A stretch of 26,105 nucleotides of DNA from Halodurantibacterium flavum (GTDB lineage Bacteria; Pseudomonadota; Alphaproteobacteria; Rhodobacterales; Rhodobacteraceae), in NCBI RefSeq assembly GCF_042681825.1, contig NZ_JBHUGH010000032.1:1-26105 (forward strand). Reading direction: 5' to 3'. A program made the position numbers and the translations under genes. This document shows positions 16,155-25,238 of this stretch, piece after piece; within the stretch, counting starts at the first letter, position 1; each line of letters opens with the position of its first letter. The notes beneath the pieces were generated by a model that was not told the DNA's origin, made no database searches, and saw nothing but the letters and a program-made list of their open reading frames with translations.

Positions 16155-17408
16155 TCAGCGCAGGGAACGCCCCTTGTAGATCGCATCGGGGCCAAAGCGG
16201 GCGCGTATGTGGTCGCTTGCCCTTTCGGCCCCGGCGCGCCGCGCCGCCTGAGGGTCGAGCAGGTCGCCCCGGCCGTCATCCTGCCCCGGCAGCAGATCCG
16301 ACAGACCGACCCCGATCAGCCGGAACGGTCCCGCGTCGCCCGTTCCCAGAAACAGGTCATGCGCCGTGCGATAGATCCGGTCGGCAAGCTGCGTCGGATC
16401 CCGCAGGCTTATGCGGCGTGTAAGGATGCGGTGGTTCGACCGCTTGAGCTTCAGCGTGATCACCCGGCCCAGAAGCCCCTTGGCCTTGGCCCGGTCCGCC
16501 ACCTTTTCCGACAGGCGCCAGATATGCCCGTCGAGAAGGTCGGGGTCCGAGGTATCTTCGTGAAAGGTCGTCTCGTTCGAGATGGACTTGACCGGCGCAT
16601 GGGGGGAAACGCGCCTGTAATCCTCGCCCCGTGCAAGGTGCCAGAGCCGCTCGCCGCCGCTGCCAAAGCGACGCGCAAGATCTTCACGGTCCCACCGGCG
16701 CAGGTCGGAAAAGGTCCGGATGCCGGCACCATCCAGCGCGGACTGGGTCGCCGCGCCGACGCCCCAGATCAGGCGCACCGGCCGGTCCGCCAGAAAGCCA
16801 AGCGTTTCGGCCGCGCCGATGACGGAAAATCCGCGCGGCTTGTCGAGGTCTGAGGCGATCTTGGCGAGGAACTTGTTATGCGACAGCCCGACCGAGGCCG
16901 ACAGCCCGAGGTCATGTTCCATCCGCCGGACGAGCCGCGCCATCAACAGCGCCGGCGGTGCCCCATGAAGCCGCGCCGTCCCGCGCAGGTCAAGGAAGGC
17001 CTCATCCAGCGAAAGGGGTTCGACCGCTGGCGTCAGGTCCTCCATCATCGTGCGGATGGCGCGGGACGCCTCGGCGTAAACCGACATGCGGGGGCGCACG
17101 ACGACCGCCTCGGGGCAAAGCCGCAGGGCCTGAAACATCGGCATGGCGGACCTGACGCCGCGGATCCGTGCCAGGTAGCAGGCGGTCGACACGACGCCCC
17201 GGCGGCCCCCGCCGATGATGACCGGTTGGCTGCGCAGGTCCGGATTGTCGCGCTTTTCGACGCTGGCATAAAACGCATCGCAATCGAGATGGGCGATCCC
17301 CAGCGACCAGAGTTCCTCATGCGTGACGATGCGCGGGCTGCGACAGGCGGGGCAGCGCGCATGGGGGTCATCAAAATCGGTCAGGCAGTCGCGGCACAGC
17401 GAGGGCAT
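16155..17408 (-). CDS. dinB: DNA polymerase IV with N-terminal zinc ribbon
   Basis: This 417-residue Y-family translesion polymerase has an extra N-terminal module of about 35 residues with two CxxC pairs (Cys-5, 8, 19 and 22: CRDC and CPAC), a likely zinc ribbon. The polymerase begins at HLDCDAFYASVEKR with metal ligand Asp-42 and steric-gate Tyr-47. SLDEAFLD supplies Asp-135 and Glu-136, SVGLSHNKFLAKIASDLDKP follows, and the little-finger domain ends DAIYKGRSL. I chose the ATG at 17408 (MPSLCRDC); the ribosome binding site is poor, and an in-frame ATG at 17447 would add 13 residues. Context gives no SOS box that I can read with confidence. It is divergent from qmcA across 149 bases. Confidence 0.9.
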   Translation of the reverse strand: MPSLCRDCLTDFDDPHARCPACRSPRIVTHEELWSLGIAHLDCDAFYASVEKRDNPDLRSQPVIIGGGRRGVVSTACYLARIRGVRSAMPMFQALRLCPEAVVVRPRMSVYAEASRAIRTMMEDLTPAVEPLSLDEAFLDLRGTARLHGAPPALLMARLVRRMEHDLGLSASVGLSHNKFLAKIASDLDKPRGFSVIGAAETLGFLADRPVRLIWGVGAATQSALDGAGIRTFSDLRRWDREDLARRFGSGGERLWHLARGEDYRRVSPHAPVKSISNETTFHEDTSDPDLLDGHIWRLSEKVADRAKAKGLLGRVITLKLKRSNHRILTRRISLRDPTQLADRIYRTAHDLFLGTGDAGPFRLIGVGLSDLLPGQDDGRGDLLDPQAARRAGAERASDHIRARFGPDAIYKGRSLR

Positions 17409-17557
17409 CGGACAGGCCAGTGCAGATGGGGAACGAAACCGGCACATAATAGCGCAGGCAGCGGGATATGCCAGCGGCTCTGTGCGCTCTCTCCGTGCGT
17501 TGCCATTTTCCGGCGGCGGGTCATATTGAGGCCCAACGGCAGCGGTGGAGAAGTGCA

Positions 17558-18442
17558 ATGGGACCCAATGACATCGGCGGTGTGAATATCGTGATCCTGC
17601 TGATCGCGATCTTCATCATCGCGTCCATCTTCCTTGGCGTGCGGATCGTGCCGCAATCGGAAAAGCATGTGGTCGAACGGTTCGGGCGGTTGCGGGTCGT
17701 TCTCGGACCCGGCATCAACTTTATCGTGCCGTTTCTCGACGTGGTGCGCCACCGGGTGTCGGTGCTCGAACGGCAGTTGCCGAATGCGCGGCAAGACGCG
17801 ATCACCGCGGATAACGTGCTGGTTCAGGTGGAAACCAGCGTGTTCTACCGGATCATGGAGCCGGAGCGCACGGTCTACCGGATCCGCGATGTGGATGCCG
17901 CGATCTCGACCACCGTCGCGGGGATCGTCCGCTCGGAAATCGGCACGATGGAGCTTGATGAGGTGCAATCGAACCGCGCGCGCCTGATTTCCCGCATCCG
18001 CGAGTCGATCGAGCAGGCCGTGGAGGACTGGGGGGTCGAGGTGACGCGCGCGGAACTGCTGGACGTGAACCTCGATGCGGCGACGCGGGCGGCGATGCTG
18101 CAGCAGCTCAACGCGGAACGCGCCCGCCGGGCGACCGTGACCGAGGCCGAGGGCCGCCGCCGCGCCGTCGAGCTCAACGCCGATGCCCAGCTTTACGCCG
18201 CCGAGCAGGAGGCCAAGGCGCGCCGTATCCAGGCCGATGCAGAGGCCTATGCGACCGGCGTCATCGCCGGGGCGATCCGTGACAACGGGCTGGAGGCGGC
18301 GCAGTATCAGGTCGCGCTGAAGCAGGTTGAGGCCCTGACCAAGGTCGGCGAGGGCGAGGGGCGTCAGACGATCCTTCTGCCGGCGCAGGCGCTCGATGCC
18401 TTCCGCGACGCCTTTGGCCTGCTTCAGGGGCGCGGTCGATGA
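17558..18442 (+). CDS. qmcA: SPFH/band 7 membrane protein (QmcA type)
   Basis: This 294-residue membrane protein has one N-terminal hydrophobic segment (about residues 9-29, VNIVILLIAIFIIASIFLGV). A prohibitin-homology domain follows, starting IVPQSEKHVVERFGRLRVVLGPGINFIVPFLD. A long coiled-coil stretch rich in Ala, Glu and Arg runs from LNAERARRATVTEAEGRRRA through EAKARRIQADAEAYA. Such proteins form ring-like assemblies in the inner membrane and are usually paired with an NfeD-like partner. That is the case here: the next gene overlaps by 4 bp. The start at 17558 is preceded by GGTGGAG at good spacing; a frame extension to 17468 overlaps dinB upstream sequence and is rejected. The partner and the coiled coil support membrane-organisation or quality-control roles, not a defined enzyme activity. 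Confidence 0.93.
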   Translation: MGPNDIGGVNIVILLIAIFIIASIFLGVRIVPQSEKHVVERFGRLRVVLGPGINFIVPFLDVVRHRVSVLERQLPNARQDAITADNVLVQVETSVFYRIMEPERTVYRIRDVDAAISTTVAGIVRSEIGTMELDEVQSNRARLISRIRESIEQAVEDWGVEVTRAELLDVNLDAATRAAMLQQLNAERARRATVTEAEGRRRAVELNADAQLYAAEQEAKARRIQADAEAYATGVIAGAIRDNGLEAAQYQVALKQVEALTKVGEGEGRQTILLPAQALDAFRDAFGLLQGRGR

Positions 18443-18723
18443 CCGAGCCGTGGTGGGCTTGGCTTGCCGCAGGGCTGGCGGTCGCCATCCTTGAGGTCTT
18501 CGTGCCCGGCTATCTGTTTGTGGGCTTCGCGCTTGGCGCGATCCTGAGCGGCCTTTTGCTCTGGCTGGAGATCTGGCCCGCCCTCTGGATGGCCGAGGCC
18601 TTTGTGAACCGGGTTCTGGTTTTCGCCCTTCTGTCGCTTGTGGCCTGGCTGCTTCTGCGAAAAATCCTGGGGGTGCGAAAGGGTCAGATCAAATACTGGG
18701 ACCGCGACATCAACGAGAACTGA
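18439..18723 (+). CDS. NfeD-like small membrane protein
   Basis: This 94-residue protein has hydrophobic segments from about residue 7 to 46 (WLAAGLAVAILEVFVPGYLF and FALGAILSGLLLWL) and from 59 to 74 (VLVFALLSLVAWLLLRK). It ends in a short polar C-terminal region (GQIKYWDRDINEN). It corresponds to the membrane part of NfeD/YbbJ-type proteins, the standard partner of stomatin/QmcA proteins, although the C-terminal OB-fold is missing or very short. The start overlaps the qmcA stop codon by 4 bp (ATGA), so the two proteins are made in a coupled way. Confidence 0.87.
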   Translation: MTEPWWAWLAAGLAVAILEVFVPGYLFVGFALGAILSGLLLWLEIWPALWMAEAFVNRVLVFALLSLVAWLLLRKILGVRKGQIKYWDRDINEN

Positions 18724-18774
18724 AGGCTTGGTGGCGGCTTTTTGCGCAGTTCCCTCTGGCGGCGCCGAATTAAT

Positions 18775-18799
18775 GGAACAGCGGGGTTGGGCGGACGTT
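18775..18799 (+). promoter_or_regulatory. Candidate ECF (EcfG-type) promoter GGAAC-N16-CGTT
   Basis: GGAAC at 18775-18779 and CGTT at 18796-18799 are separated by exactly 16 bases, the form described for promoters of the alphaproteobacterial general stress sigma factor EcfG. Transcription would start roughly 35 bases before the next ATG. An overlapping hairpin (GGCGGA at 18790-18795 with TCCGCC at 18802-18807) and an outer inverted repeat GGAACA/TGTTCC leave other readings open, such as an operator. Rhodobacterales often lack EcfG, so another ECF factor with a similar motif is also possible. Confidence 0.5.
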
Positions 18800-18841
18800 G
18801 TTCCGCCAACGGAGTTGCACACGAGTTGAAAGGAGATCCAC

Positions 18842-19237
18842 ATGGACCCGGTTCATAACCAACCGCGTGACGTGAACCCCGATGCGCGTCGCGGAGAAGT
18901 TCCCCCGCCGGCCCGCACAGGCGGTGGGCGCACGATGTGGTACATCATTGCCGCTGTCGTGATCATCGCGATTGTGGCGATCATCGCAATGTCGGGTGGC
19001 GATCAGACGACCACGACCGTCCCGGGTGAGCCCACAGCCACCCAGCCTGCAGCCGATCCGGCTGCGCCCGCCGCCGACCCGGCTGCGCCTGCCGCCGACC
19101 CGGCTGCACCAATGGCGCCTGCAGGCGACCCGGCTGCACCGGTGACAGATCCCGTTGCACCCGCACCCGGTGGCGACGCTGCGGCGCCCGGGGCAGGTAC
19201 TGCGCCCGCCGATGGCACGGCCTCACCTGCGCAGTAA
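18842..19237 (+). CDS. Small single-span membrane protein with Ala/Pro-rich repeat tail
   Basis: This 131-residue protein is not one I recognise. The first 31 residues are polar with several Arg (DARRGEV, ARTGGGR). One membrane helix follows at about 32-50 (MWYIIAAVVIIAIVAIIAM). The remaining 80 residues are low-complexity Ala/Pro/Asp/Gly, with AADPAAP repeated three times (70-90) and variants AGDPAAP and VTDPVAP after it. The positive N-terminus predicts an inside-N topology with the tail in the periplasm, where it could act as a spacer through the cell wall. The ribosome binding site AAAGGAG (18829-18835) is very strong, and a GGAAC-N16-CGTT element lies upstream, so strong, possibly stress-induced, expression is inferred. 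It is followed by a terminator-like hairpin. Confidence 0.78.
   Translation: MDPVHNQPRDVNPDARRGEVPPPARTGGGRTMWYIIAAVVIIAIVAIIAMSGGDQTTTTVPGEPTATQPAADPAAPAADPAAPAADPAAPMAPAGDPAAPVTDPVAPAPGGDAAAPGAGTAPADGTASPAQ
19049..19111 (+). repeat. 21-bp tandem repeat encoding AADPAAP x3
   Basis: Three copies of a 21-base unit encode AADPAAP in the tail of the small membrane protein gene, followed by diverged copies to about 19162. The units are close to identical in DNA (GCCGCCGACCCGGCTGC core), so copy number may vary between strains by slippage without changing frame. Confidence 0.75.
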
Positions 19238-19260
19238 TCGGCGCGACTATACTATAAGGC

Positions 19261-19289
19261 CAGGCCCCGGGTCGCGAGTCCGGGGCCTG
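19261..19289. terminator. Hairpin terminator between convergent genes
   Basis: CAGGCCCCGG (19261-19270) and CCGGGGCCTG (19280-19289) form a perfect 10-bp stem with a 9-base loop, in the gap between the small membrane protein gene and the convergent pyrF. The T tracts on either side are modest (TTGCTGTCT on the plus strand, TTATAGTATAG on the minus strand), but position and stability support a terminator working in both directions. Confidence 0.75.
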
Positions 19290-19300
19290 TTGCTGTCTGA

Positions 19301-19993
19301 TCAGGCAAGTTCCGCCAGGATGGCCTCGGCCGCGGCGCGGGGGTCTTTCGCTTGCCAGACAGGGCGACCGACGACGATGTGGTCCGCCCCCGCCGCAATC
19401 GCCTGACCCGGCGAGGCAATGCGCTTCTGATCGCCCGCATCGCTGCCTTGGGGCCTGACGCCAGGTGTAACGATCACTCGGTTTATGGCTTCCGGCAGGG
19501 CGCGGATCGCGGCCGCTTCTTGCGGGGAGGCTATCAGTCCATCGGCGCCCGCTTCCAAAGCGCGAGCCGCGCGCTCCAGAACGACCTCGGCCACGCTGCC
19601 GTCGCGGATCAGGGCGGCATCCAGGTCACGCCGGTCCAGCGAGGTGAGAACAGTGACCGCCAGAATGCGCAGGCCGCTGCCCGCCGCACCTTCCTTTGCC
19701 GCCCTTACCACATTCGGATCCCCGTGGACGGTCAAAAAGTCGAGGTCGAACCGCGCAAGGCCCCGCACCGCCGCCTCGACCGTGGCGCCGATGTCGAAAA
19801 GCTTCATGTCCAGAAAAATGCGCTTGCCATGGTCCTGCTTGAGCTCGTTGGCGAGCGCGAGCCCGCCCCCTGTCAGCATTCCAAGGCCGATCTTGTAGAA
19901 TCCGACGCTGTCGCCAAGCGTTTCAACGAGCTTCAGGCCCGAAAGTGCATCCGGGACGTCGAGCGCGACGATCAGGCGGTCATCGGAAGTCAT
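19301..19993 (-). CDS. pyrF: Orotidine 5'-phosphate decarboxylase
   Basis: This 230-residue cytosolic enzyme converts OMP to UMP in the last step of pyrimidine synthesis. It starts LIVALDVPD, has the catalytic Asp-Lys-x-x-Asp set in FLDMKLFDIG (Asp-62, Lys-64, Asp-67), FLTVHGDP, and the phosphate-binding VTPGVRPQGSDAGDQKR near the C-terminus with GADHIVVGRP. Length is usual for the bacterial family. The ATG at 19993 follows AGGAGA. It is divergent from the unrecognised gene at 20088 and ends in the shared hairpin terminator. No other pyr gene is nearby. Confidence 0.96.
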   Translation of the reverse strand: MTSDDRLIVALDVPDALSGLKLVETLGDSVGFYKIGLGMLTGGGLALANELKQDHGKRIFLDMKLFDIGATVEAAVRGLARFDLDFLTVHGDPNVVRAAKEGAAGSGLRILAVTVLTSLDRRDLDAALIRDGSVAEVVLERAARALEAGADGLIASPQEAAAIRALPEAINRVIVTPGVRPQGSDAGDQKRIASPGQAIAAGADHIVVGRPVWQAKDPRAAAEAILAELA

Positions 19994-20029
19994 GGGTAAT
20001 CTCCTGTTATGGGCGCAGGCGGCAACCTT

Positions 20030-20039
20030 GGGTTAACCC
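20030..20039. promoter_or_regulatory. Palindrome GGGTTAACCC in the pyrF divergent region
   Basis: A perfect 10-base palindrome sits near the middle of the 94 bases between pyrF and the divergent gene at 20088. It could be a binding site of a dimeric regulator, but palindromes of this length also occur by chance. No clear promoter pair is visible for either gene. Confidence 0.3.
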
Positions 20040-20087
20040 CCGAGGGACGATGATCGCCATCCTGAGGTCGCGATAAGGGAAAGCGCC

Positions 20088-20861
20088 ATGTGGATCAATA
20101 TGGTCGTGGAATCACCTGCGGACGGTCCGGGCTCGGGGCCCGTCACGGTCGGATGGTTTCGCGCGACCGAACGGCACGGGGTTCTCTATGATCCGCCGGA
20201 ACGGGTCTCGTTCCGCGACACAAATCGCAGCCATGGCAAATCCGCATCCCGCTGTCCCGCGATCATCAGTCTTGAAAGCCGGTATTTCATGGTGCGCTGC
20301 CCGTTCGATCTCCATATCGGCTTTGCCCGCGACAAGGAGGGGCGGGCGGTGCTGGTCAACCGTACGGGATCCGCTGGCCCCGTGCGCCCGGCCAAGCTGA
20401 ACGAGGTCCTGACGCTGGTATCAGAAGCGGAGTGGCGCTATCCGGACCGCCCGACGCTGCAGTTGCAGCTTCCTTACGTCTTTATCGCCGACGAGATGGT
20501 GTATCTCTCTCAGGTTGATGCCTTTGCGCATTACCGGCGGCAGCCTTTGCCGGGGACCATTTTCGGCGGGCGTTTTCCCATTCATGTCTGGCCGCGCCCG
20601 CTCATGTGGGCGTTCGAATGGCACGATACCGACCGCGACCTTGTGCTGAAGCGGGGGGAGCCGTTGTTTTACTGCCAGTTCGAAGGGATCGGTCCGGATC
20701 GGCCGGTTCATCTGACCGAGGCTGAAAGAACGCCGGAGCTTCTGTCATACATGGATCATGTGGGGGGCGCGGTGAACTTCGTGAACCAGACGTTTTCCCT
20801 TTTCAAGGCAGCAGAGGCCGCCCGCCCCGCGAGGCTTCTGAAGGCGCGCGAACGGCGCTGA
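20088..20861 (+). CDS. Unrecognised conserved-looking protein upstream of clpB
   Basis: This 257-residue soluble protein is not one I can name. There is no signal peptide or membrane segment. Notable sequence: SLESRYFMVRCPFDLHIGFA, then YPDRPTLQLQLPYVFIADEM and PGTIFGGRFPIHVWPRPLMW, followed by AFEWHD, RDLVLKRGEPLFYCQFEG and an Ala/Arg-rich C-terminus with KAAEAARPARLLKARERR. The many aromatic and beta-type stretches suggest a single all-beta domain. The RGEPLFYCQFE segment recalls beta-jelly-roll proteins, but that is only an impression. The start at 20088 is preceded by AAGGGAAA. It lies 106 bases before clpB on the same strand, yet clpB has its own promoter-like element. Codon use matches the neighbours, so it is probably a genuine resident gene. 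Confidence 0.72.
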   Translation: MWINMVVESPADGPGSGPVTVGWFRATERHGVLYDPPERVSFRDTNRSHGKSASRCPAIISLESRYFMVRCPFDLHIGFARDKEGRAVLVNRTGSAGPVRPAKLNEVLTLVSEAEWRYPDRPTLQLQLPYVFIADEMVYLSQVDAFAHYRRQPLPGTIFGGRFPIHVWPRPLMWAFEWHDTDRDLVLKRGEPLFYCQFEGIGPDRPVHLTEAERTPELLSYMDHVGGAVNFVNQTFSLFKAAEAARPARLLKARERR

Positions 20862-20867
20862 GCCGGA

Positions 20868-20897
20868 CTTGTTCCGGCGGTCCGTCCTCCCCACATT
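20868..20897 (+). promoter_or_regulatory. Sigma-32 (RpoH)-like promoter of clpB
   Basis: CTTGTT at 20868-20873 and CCCCACATT at 20889-20897 are 21 bases apart start to start, as in the heat-shock consensus CTTGAAA-N13/14-CCCCATNT. The element ends about 70 bases before the clpB start and just after the upstream stop codon. Heat-shock control of clpB is well established in other bacteria, which supports the reading. Confidence 0.7.
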
Positions 20898-20967
20898 CGG
20901 AATGAGGCCGGAGCGGTCGTGCCGACTGCGGGCGGCCCGGAACCGGCGCTTTGGAAGGAGAGACGAC

Positions 20968-23583
<2,616 letters not shown>

Positions 23584-23586
23584 CGC

Positions 23587-23613
23587 AAAAAAGGGGCGGC
23601 CTGTGGCCGCCCC
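23587..23613 (-). terminator. Rho-independent terminator of the fasciclin gene
   Basis: On the minus strand a 9-bp GC stem (GGGGCGGCC / GGCCGCCCC, 3-base loop, 23593-23613) is followed by six T residues (complement of 23587-23592), a standard intrinsic terminator 7 bases beyond the fasciclin stop codon. On the plus strand the same hairpin follows the clpB stop but has no T run, so it may only weakly end clpB transcripts. Confidence 0.88.
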
Positions 23614-23620
23614 GCTGCCA

Positions 23621-24100
23621 TCATTCGGGCATGATGACTGCGTCGATGACGTGAATCACGCCGTTAGAGGCCTCGATATCCGCGGTCACGATGTTCGCGC
23701 CATCCACCATCGGGCCGTCGGCGAGCGTAATCGTCACATCGCTGCCTTCTACCGTGGTAGCGGTCATGCCTTCCGTCAGATCCGAAGACATCACGGCCCC
23801 CGGAACGACGTGGTAGGTCAGGATTGACACCAGCTGGTCGCGGTTCTCAGGCAGCAACAGGCTGTCGACCGTGCCTTCCGGAAGCGCCCCAAAGGCTGCG
23901 TCGGTCGGCGCAAAGACCGTGAACGGCCCTTCTCCTTTCAGGGTCTCGACGAGGCCGGCGGCCTCGACCGCAGCGACAAGCGTGGTGAAATCGCCGGTGG
24001 CGACTGCCGTATCGACAATGTCAGCCTGATGAGAATCGGCCGTTGCAGGAGCCGCGAGAAGCGCAGCGACGGCGGTACCAAGGAACATATTTCGGATCAT
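23621..24100 (-). CDS. Secreted fasciclin (FAS1) domain protein
   Basis: This 159-residue protein has a Sec signal peptide (MIRNMFLGTAVAALLAAPATA, cleavage likely before DSHQ) and one complete FAS1 domain. Its hallmark segments are DIVDTAVATGDFTTLVAAVEAAGL, GPFTVFAPTDAAFGALP, LTYHVVPGAVMSSDL and the terminal NGVIHVIDAVIMP. FAS1 proteins act in adhesion or cell-surface interaction; the bacterial single-domain forms have no settled role. The start at 24100 is set by AGGAGG 9 bases upstream; an upstream frame to 24127 adds non-signal residues. A 13-base palindrome lies just above the ribosome binding site, and the gene ends in a strong terminator, so it is a single-gene unit. Confidence 0.94.
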   Translation of the reverse strand: MIRNMFLGTAVAALLAAPATADSHQADIVDTAVATGDFTTLVAAVEAAGLVETLKGEGPFTVFAPTDAAFGALPEGTVDSLLLPENRDQLVSILTYHVVPGAVMSSDLTEGMTATTVEGSDVTITLADGPMVDGANIVTADIEASNGVIHVIDAVIMPE

Positions 24101-24121
24101 CGGATCATTCCTCCTGAACGA

Positions 24122-24134
24122 TGCCACAGTGGCA
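24122..24134. promoter_or_regulatory. Palindrome TGCCACAGTGGCA upstream of the fasciclin gene
   Basis: A 13-base palindrome (6-bp arms, one central base) lies 22 bases before the fasciclin start, just upstream of its AGGAGG. It may be an operator or a 5' UTR hairpin. The rest of the 241-base divergent region toward msrP shows no other feature on the minus strand that I can call a promoter. Confidence 0.4.
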
Positions 24135-24310
24135 ACATCGCTGAGTTAGGCGCGGGACAAATGCGTCGAGAGGACACTTCCGGGTGACCAGCTATTTACG
24201 TTTCGGCTGCTGCGCCTAAGCCGCGCCGTCGCTGAATTTCCATGCAAATTGCTTTGAACGGTCGTGATCCGGCGTGATGAAGTTTTTCAACCTTTTGCGC
24301 ATGCCACCCT

Positions 24311-24316
24311 TATAAT
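24311..24316 (+). promoter_or_regulatory. Candidate -10 element TATAAT of msrPQ
   Basis: A perfect TATAAT lies 26 bases before the msrP start codon, unusual in this GC-rich window. Around the expected -35 position there is only TTTCAA (24285-24290, 20-base spacer), so the promoter may depend on an activator. AAAAGGGGG at 24327-24335 provides the ribosome binding site. Confidence 0.5.
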
Positions 24317-24341
24317 GTGCGCATTCAAAAGGGGGTTCCCA

Positions 24342-25238
24342 ATGCCGCAGCTGTCTTGGTCCGATGTCACTCCCAAAGCGACCTTCCTTAACCGCCGCAG
24401 GGTATTGGCCGGGTTGGCCGCCTCGGCCGGGCTGGGTCTGGGGCAGGTTTCTGCGCAATCTGCAGATACAACCGGGCTCGAGCCGAATAGTTTCGAGGAT
24501 ATCACCAACTACAACAACTTTTACGAGTTCGGCGCCGACAAGACCGACCCTGCCCGCTACGCCGGTCAGCTGACGGTCGACCCGTGGTCCGTGCGCGTGG
24601 ACGGGCTTGTCGACCGACCCGGGACCTATGACCTGTCCGATCTGATCGGGGATTTTCCTGTCGAGGAACGCATCTACAGGCTGCGCTGCGTCGAAGGCTG
24701 GTCGATGGTCATTCCATGGCACGGGTTTGAGCTTCGCCATCTTCTGGCGCGGATCGAACCGCAGCCTTCGGCGCGTTATGTCGCGTTCGAGACGCTGCTG
24801 CGGCCGGAAGAGATGCCCGGGCAGCGCACCCGGCTGCTTGACTGGCCCTATCGGGAGGGGCTGCGTCTGGATGAGGCGATGCATCCTCTTACCATCATCG
24901 CGACCGGCCTTTACGGTGAAGACCTGCCGAACCAGAACGGGGCGCCCTTGCGGCTGGTCGTGCCCTGGAAGTACGGCTTCAAGTCGGTGAAATCCATTGT
25001 CCGGATCACCCTGACCGAGACGCAGCCGGAAACGACTTGGCAGATGTTGCAGCCCCAGGAATACGGCTTCTATGCGAACGTTAATCCCGAGGTCGATCAT
25101 CCGCGCTGGAGCCAGGCGAGCGAGCGGAGAATCGGCGCCGGCTTTTTCGCGCCGCGTGTGCCCACCGAGATGTTCAACGGCTATGCCGAGCAGGTGGCGG
25201 GCCTTTACACCGGGATGGACCTGCGGGCGAATTACTGA
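24342..25238 (+). CDS. msrP: Protein-methionine-sulfoxide reductase catalytic subunit MsrP
   Basis: This 298-residue periplasmic molybdoenzyme (formerly YedY) reduces methionine sulfoxide in oxidised envelope proteins. A Tat signal is visible: NRRRVLAGLAASAGLGLG, with the twin Arg at 18-20, then cleavage near AQS. The sulfite-oxidase fold carries the molybdopterin cofactor, bound through Cys-116 in YRLRCVEGWSMVIPWHG. Other family text is WPYREGLRLDEAMHPLT and PLRLVVPWKYGFKSVKSIV. The start at 24342 follows AAAAGGGGG; the longer upstream frame would place 26 foreign residues before the Tat signal. The stop codon shares one base with the msrQ start. Confidence 0.97.
   Translation: MPQLSWSDVTPKATFLNRRRVLAGLAASAGLGLGQVSAQSADTTGLEPNSFEDITNYNNFYEFGADKTDPARYAGQLTVDPWSVRVDGLVDRPGTYDLSDLIGDFPVEERIYRLRCVEGWSMVIPWHGFELRHLLARIEPQPSARYVAFETLLRPEEMPGQRTRLLDWPYREGLRLDEAMHPLTIIATGLYGEDLPNQNGAPLRLVVPWKYGFKSVKSIVRITLTETQPETTWQMLQPQEYGFYANVNPEVDHPRWSQASERRIGAGFFAPRVPTEMFNGYAEQVAGLYTGMDLRANY

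Noticed and set aside
3238..16155. Signs of horizontal transfer or a hidden mobile element
   Set aside because: No integrase, transposase, tRNA-flanking repeat or clear composition change is visible in this interval; gene order and codon use look like resident chromosome.
19049..19162. Possible CRISPR-like or satellite repeat
   Set aside because: The repeats are in-frame coding units without spacers, so they are protein repeats and not a CRISPR array.
24146..24219. Inverted repeat TTAGGCGC ... GCGCCTAA
   Set aside because: The arms are 8 bases and separated by 58 bases; no supporting context, so chance in GC-rich sequence is the simpler reading.
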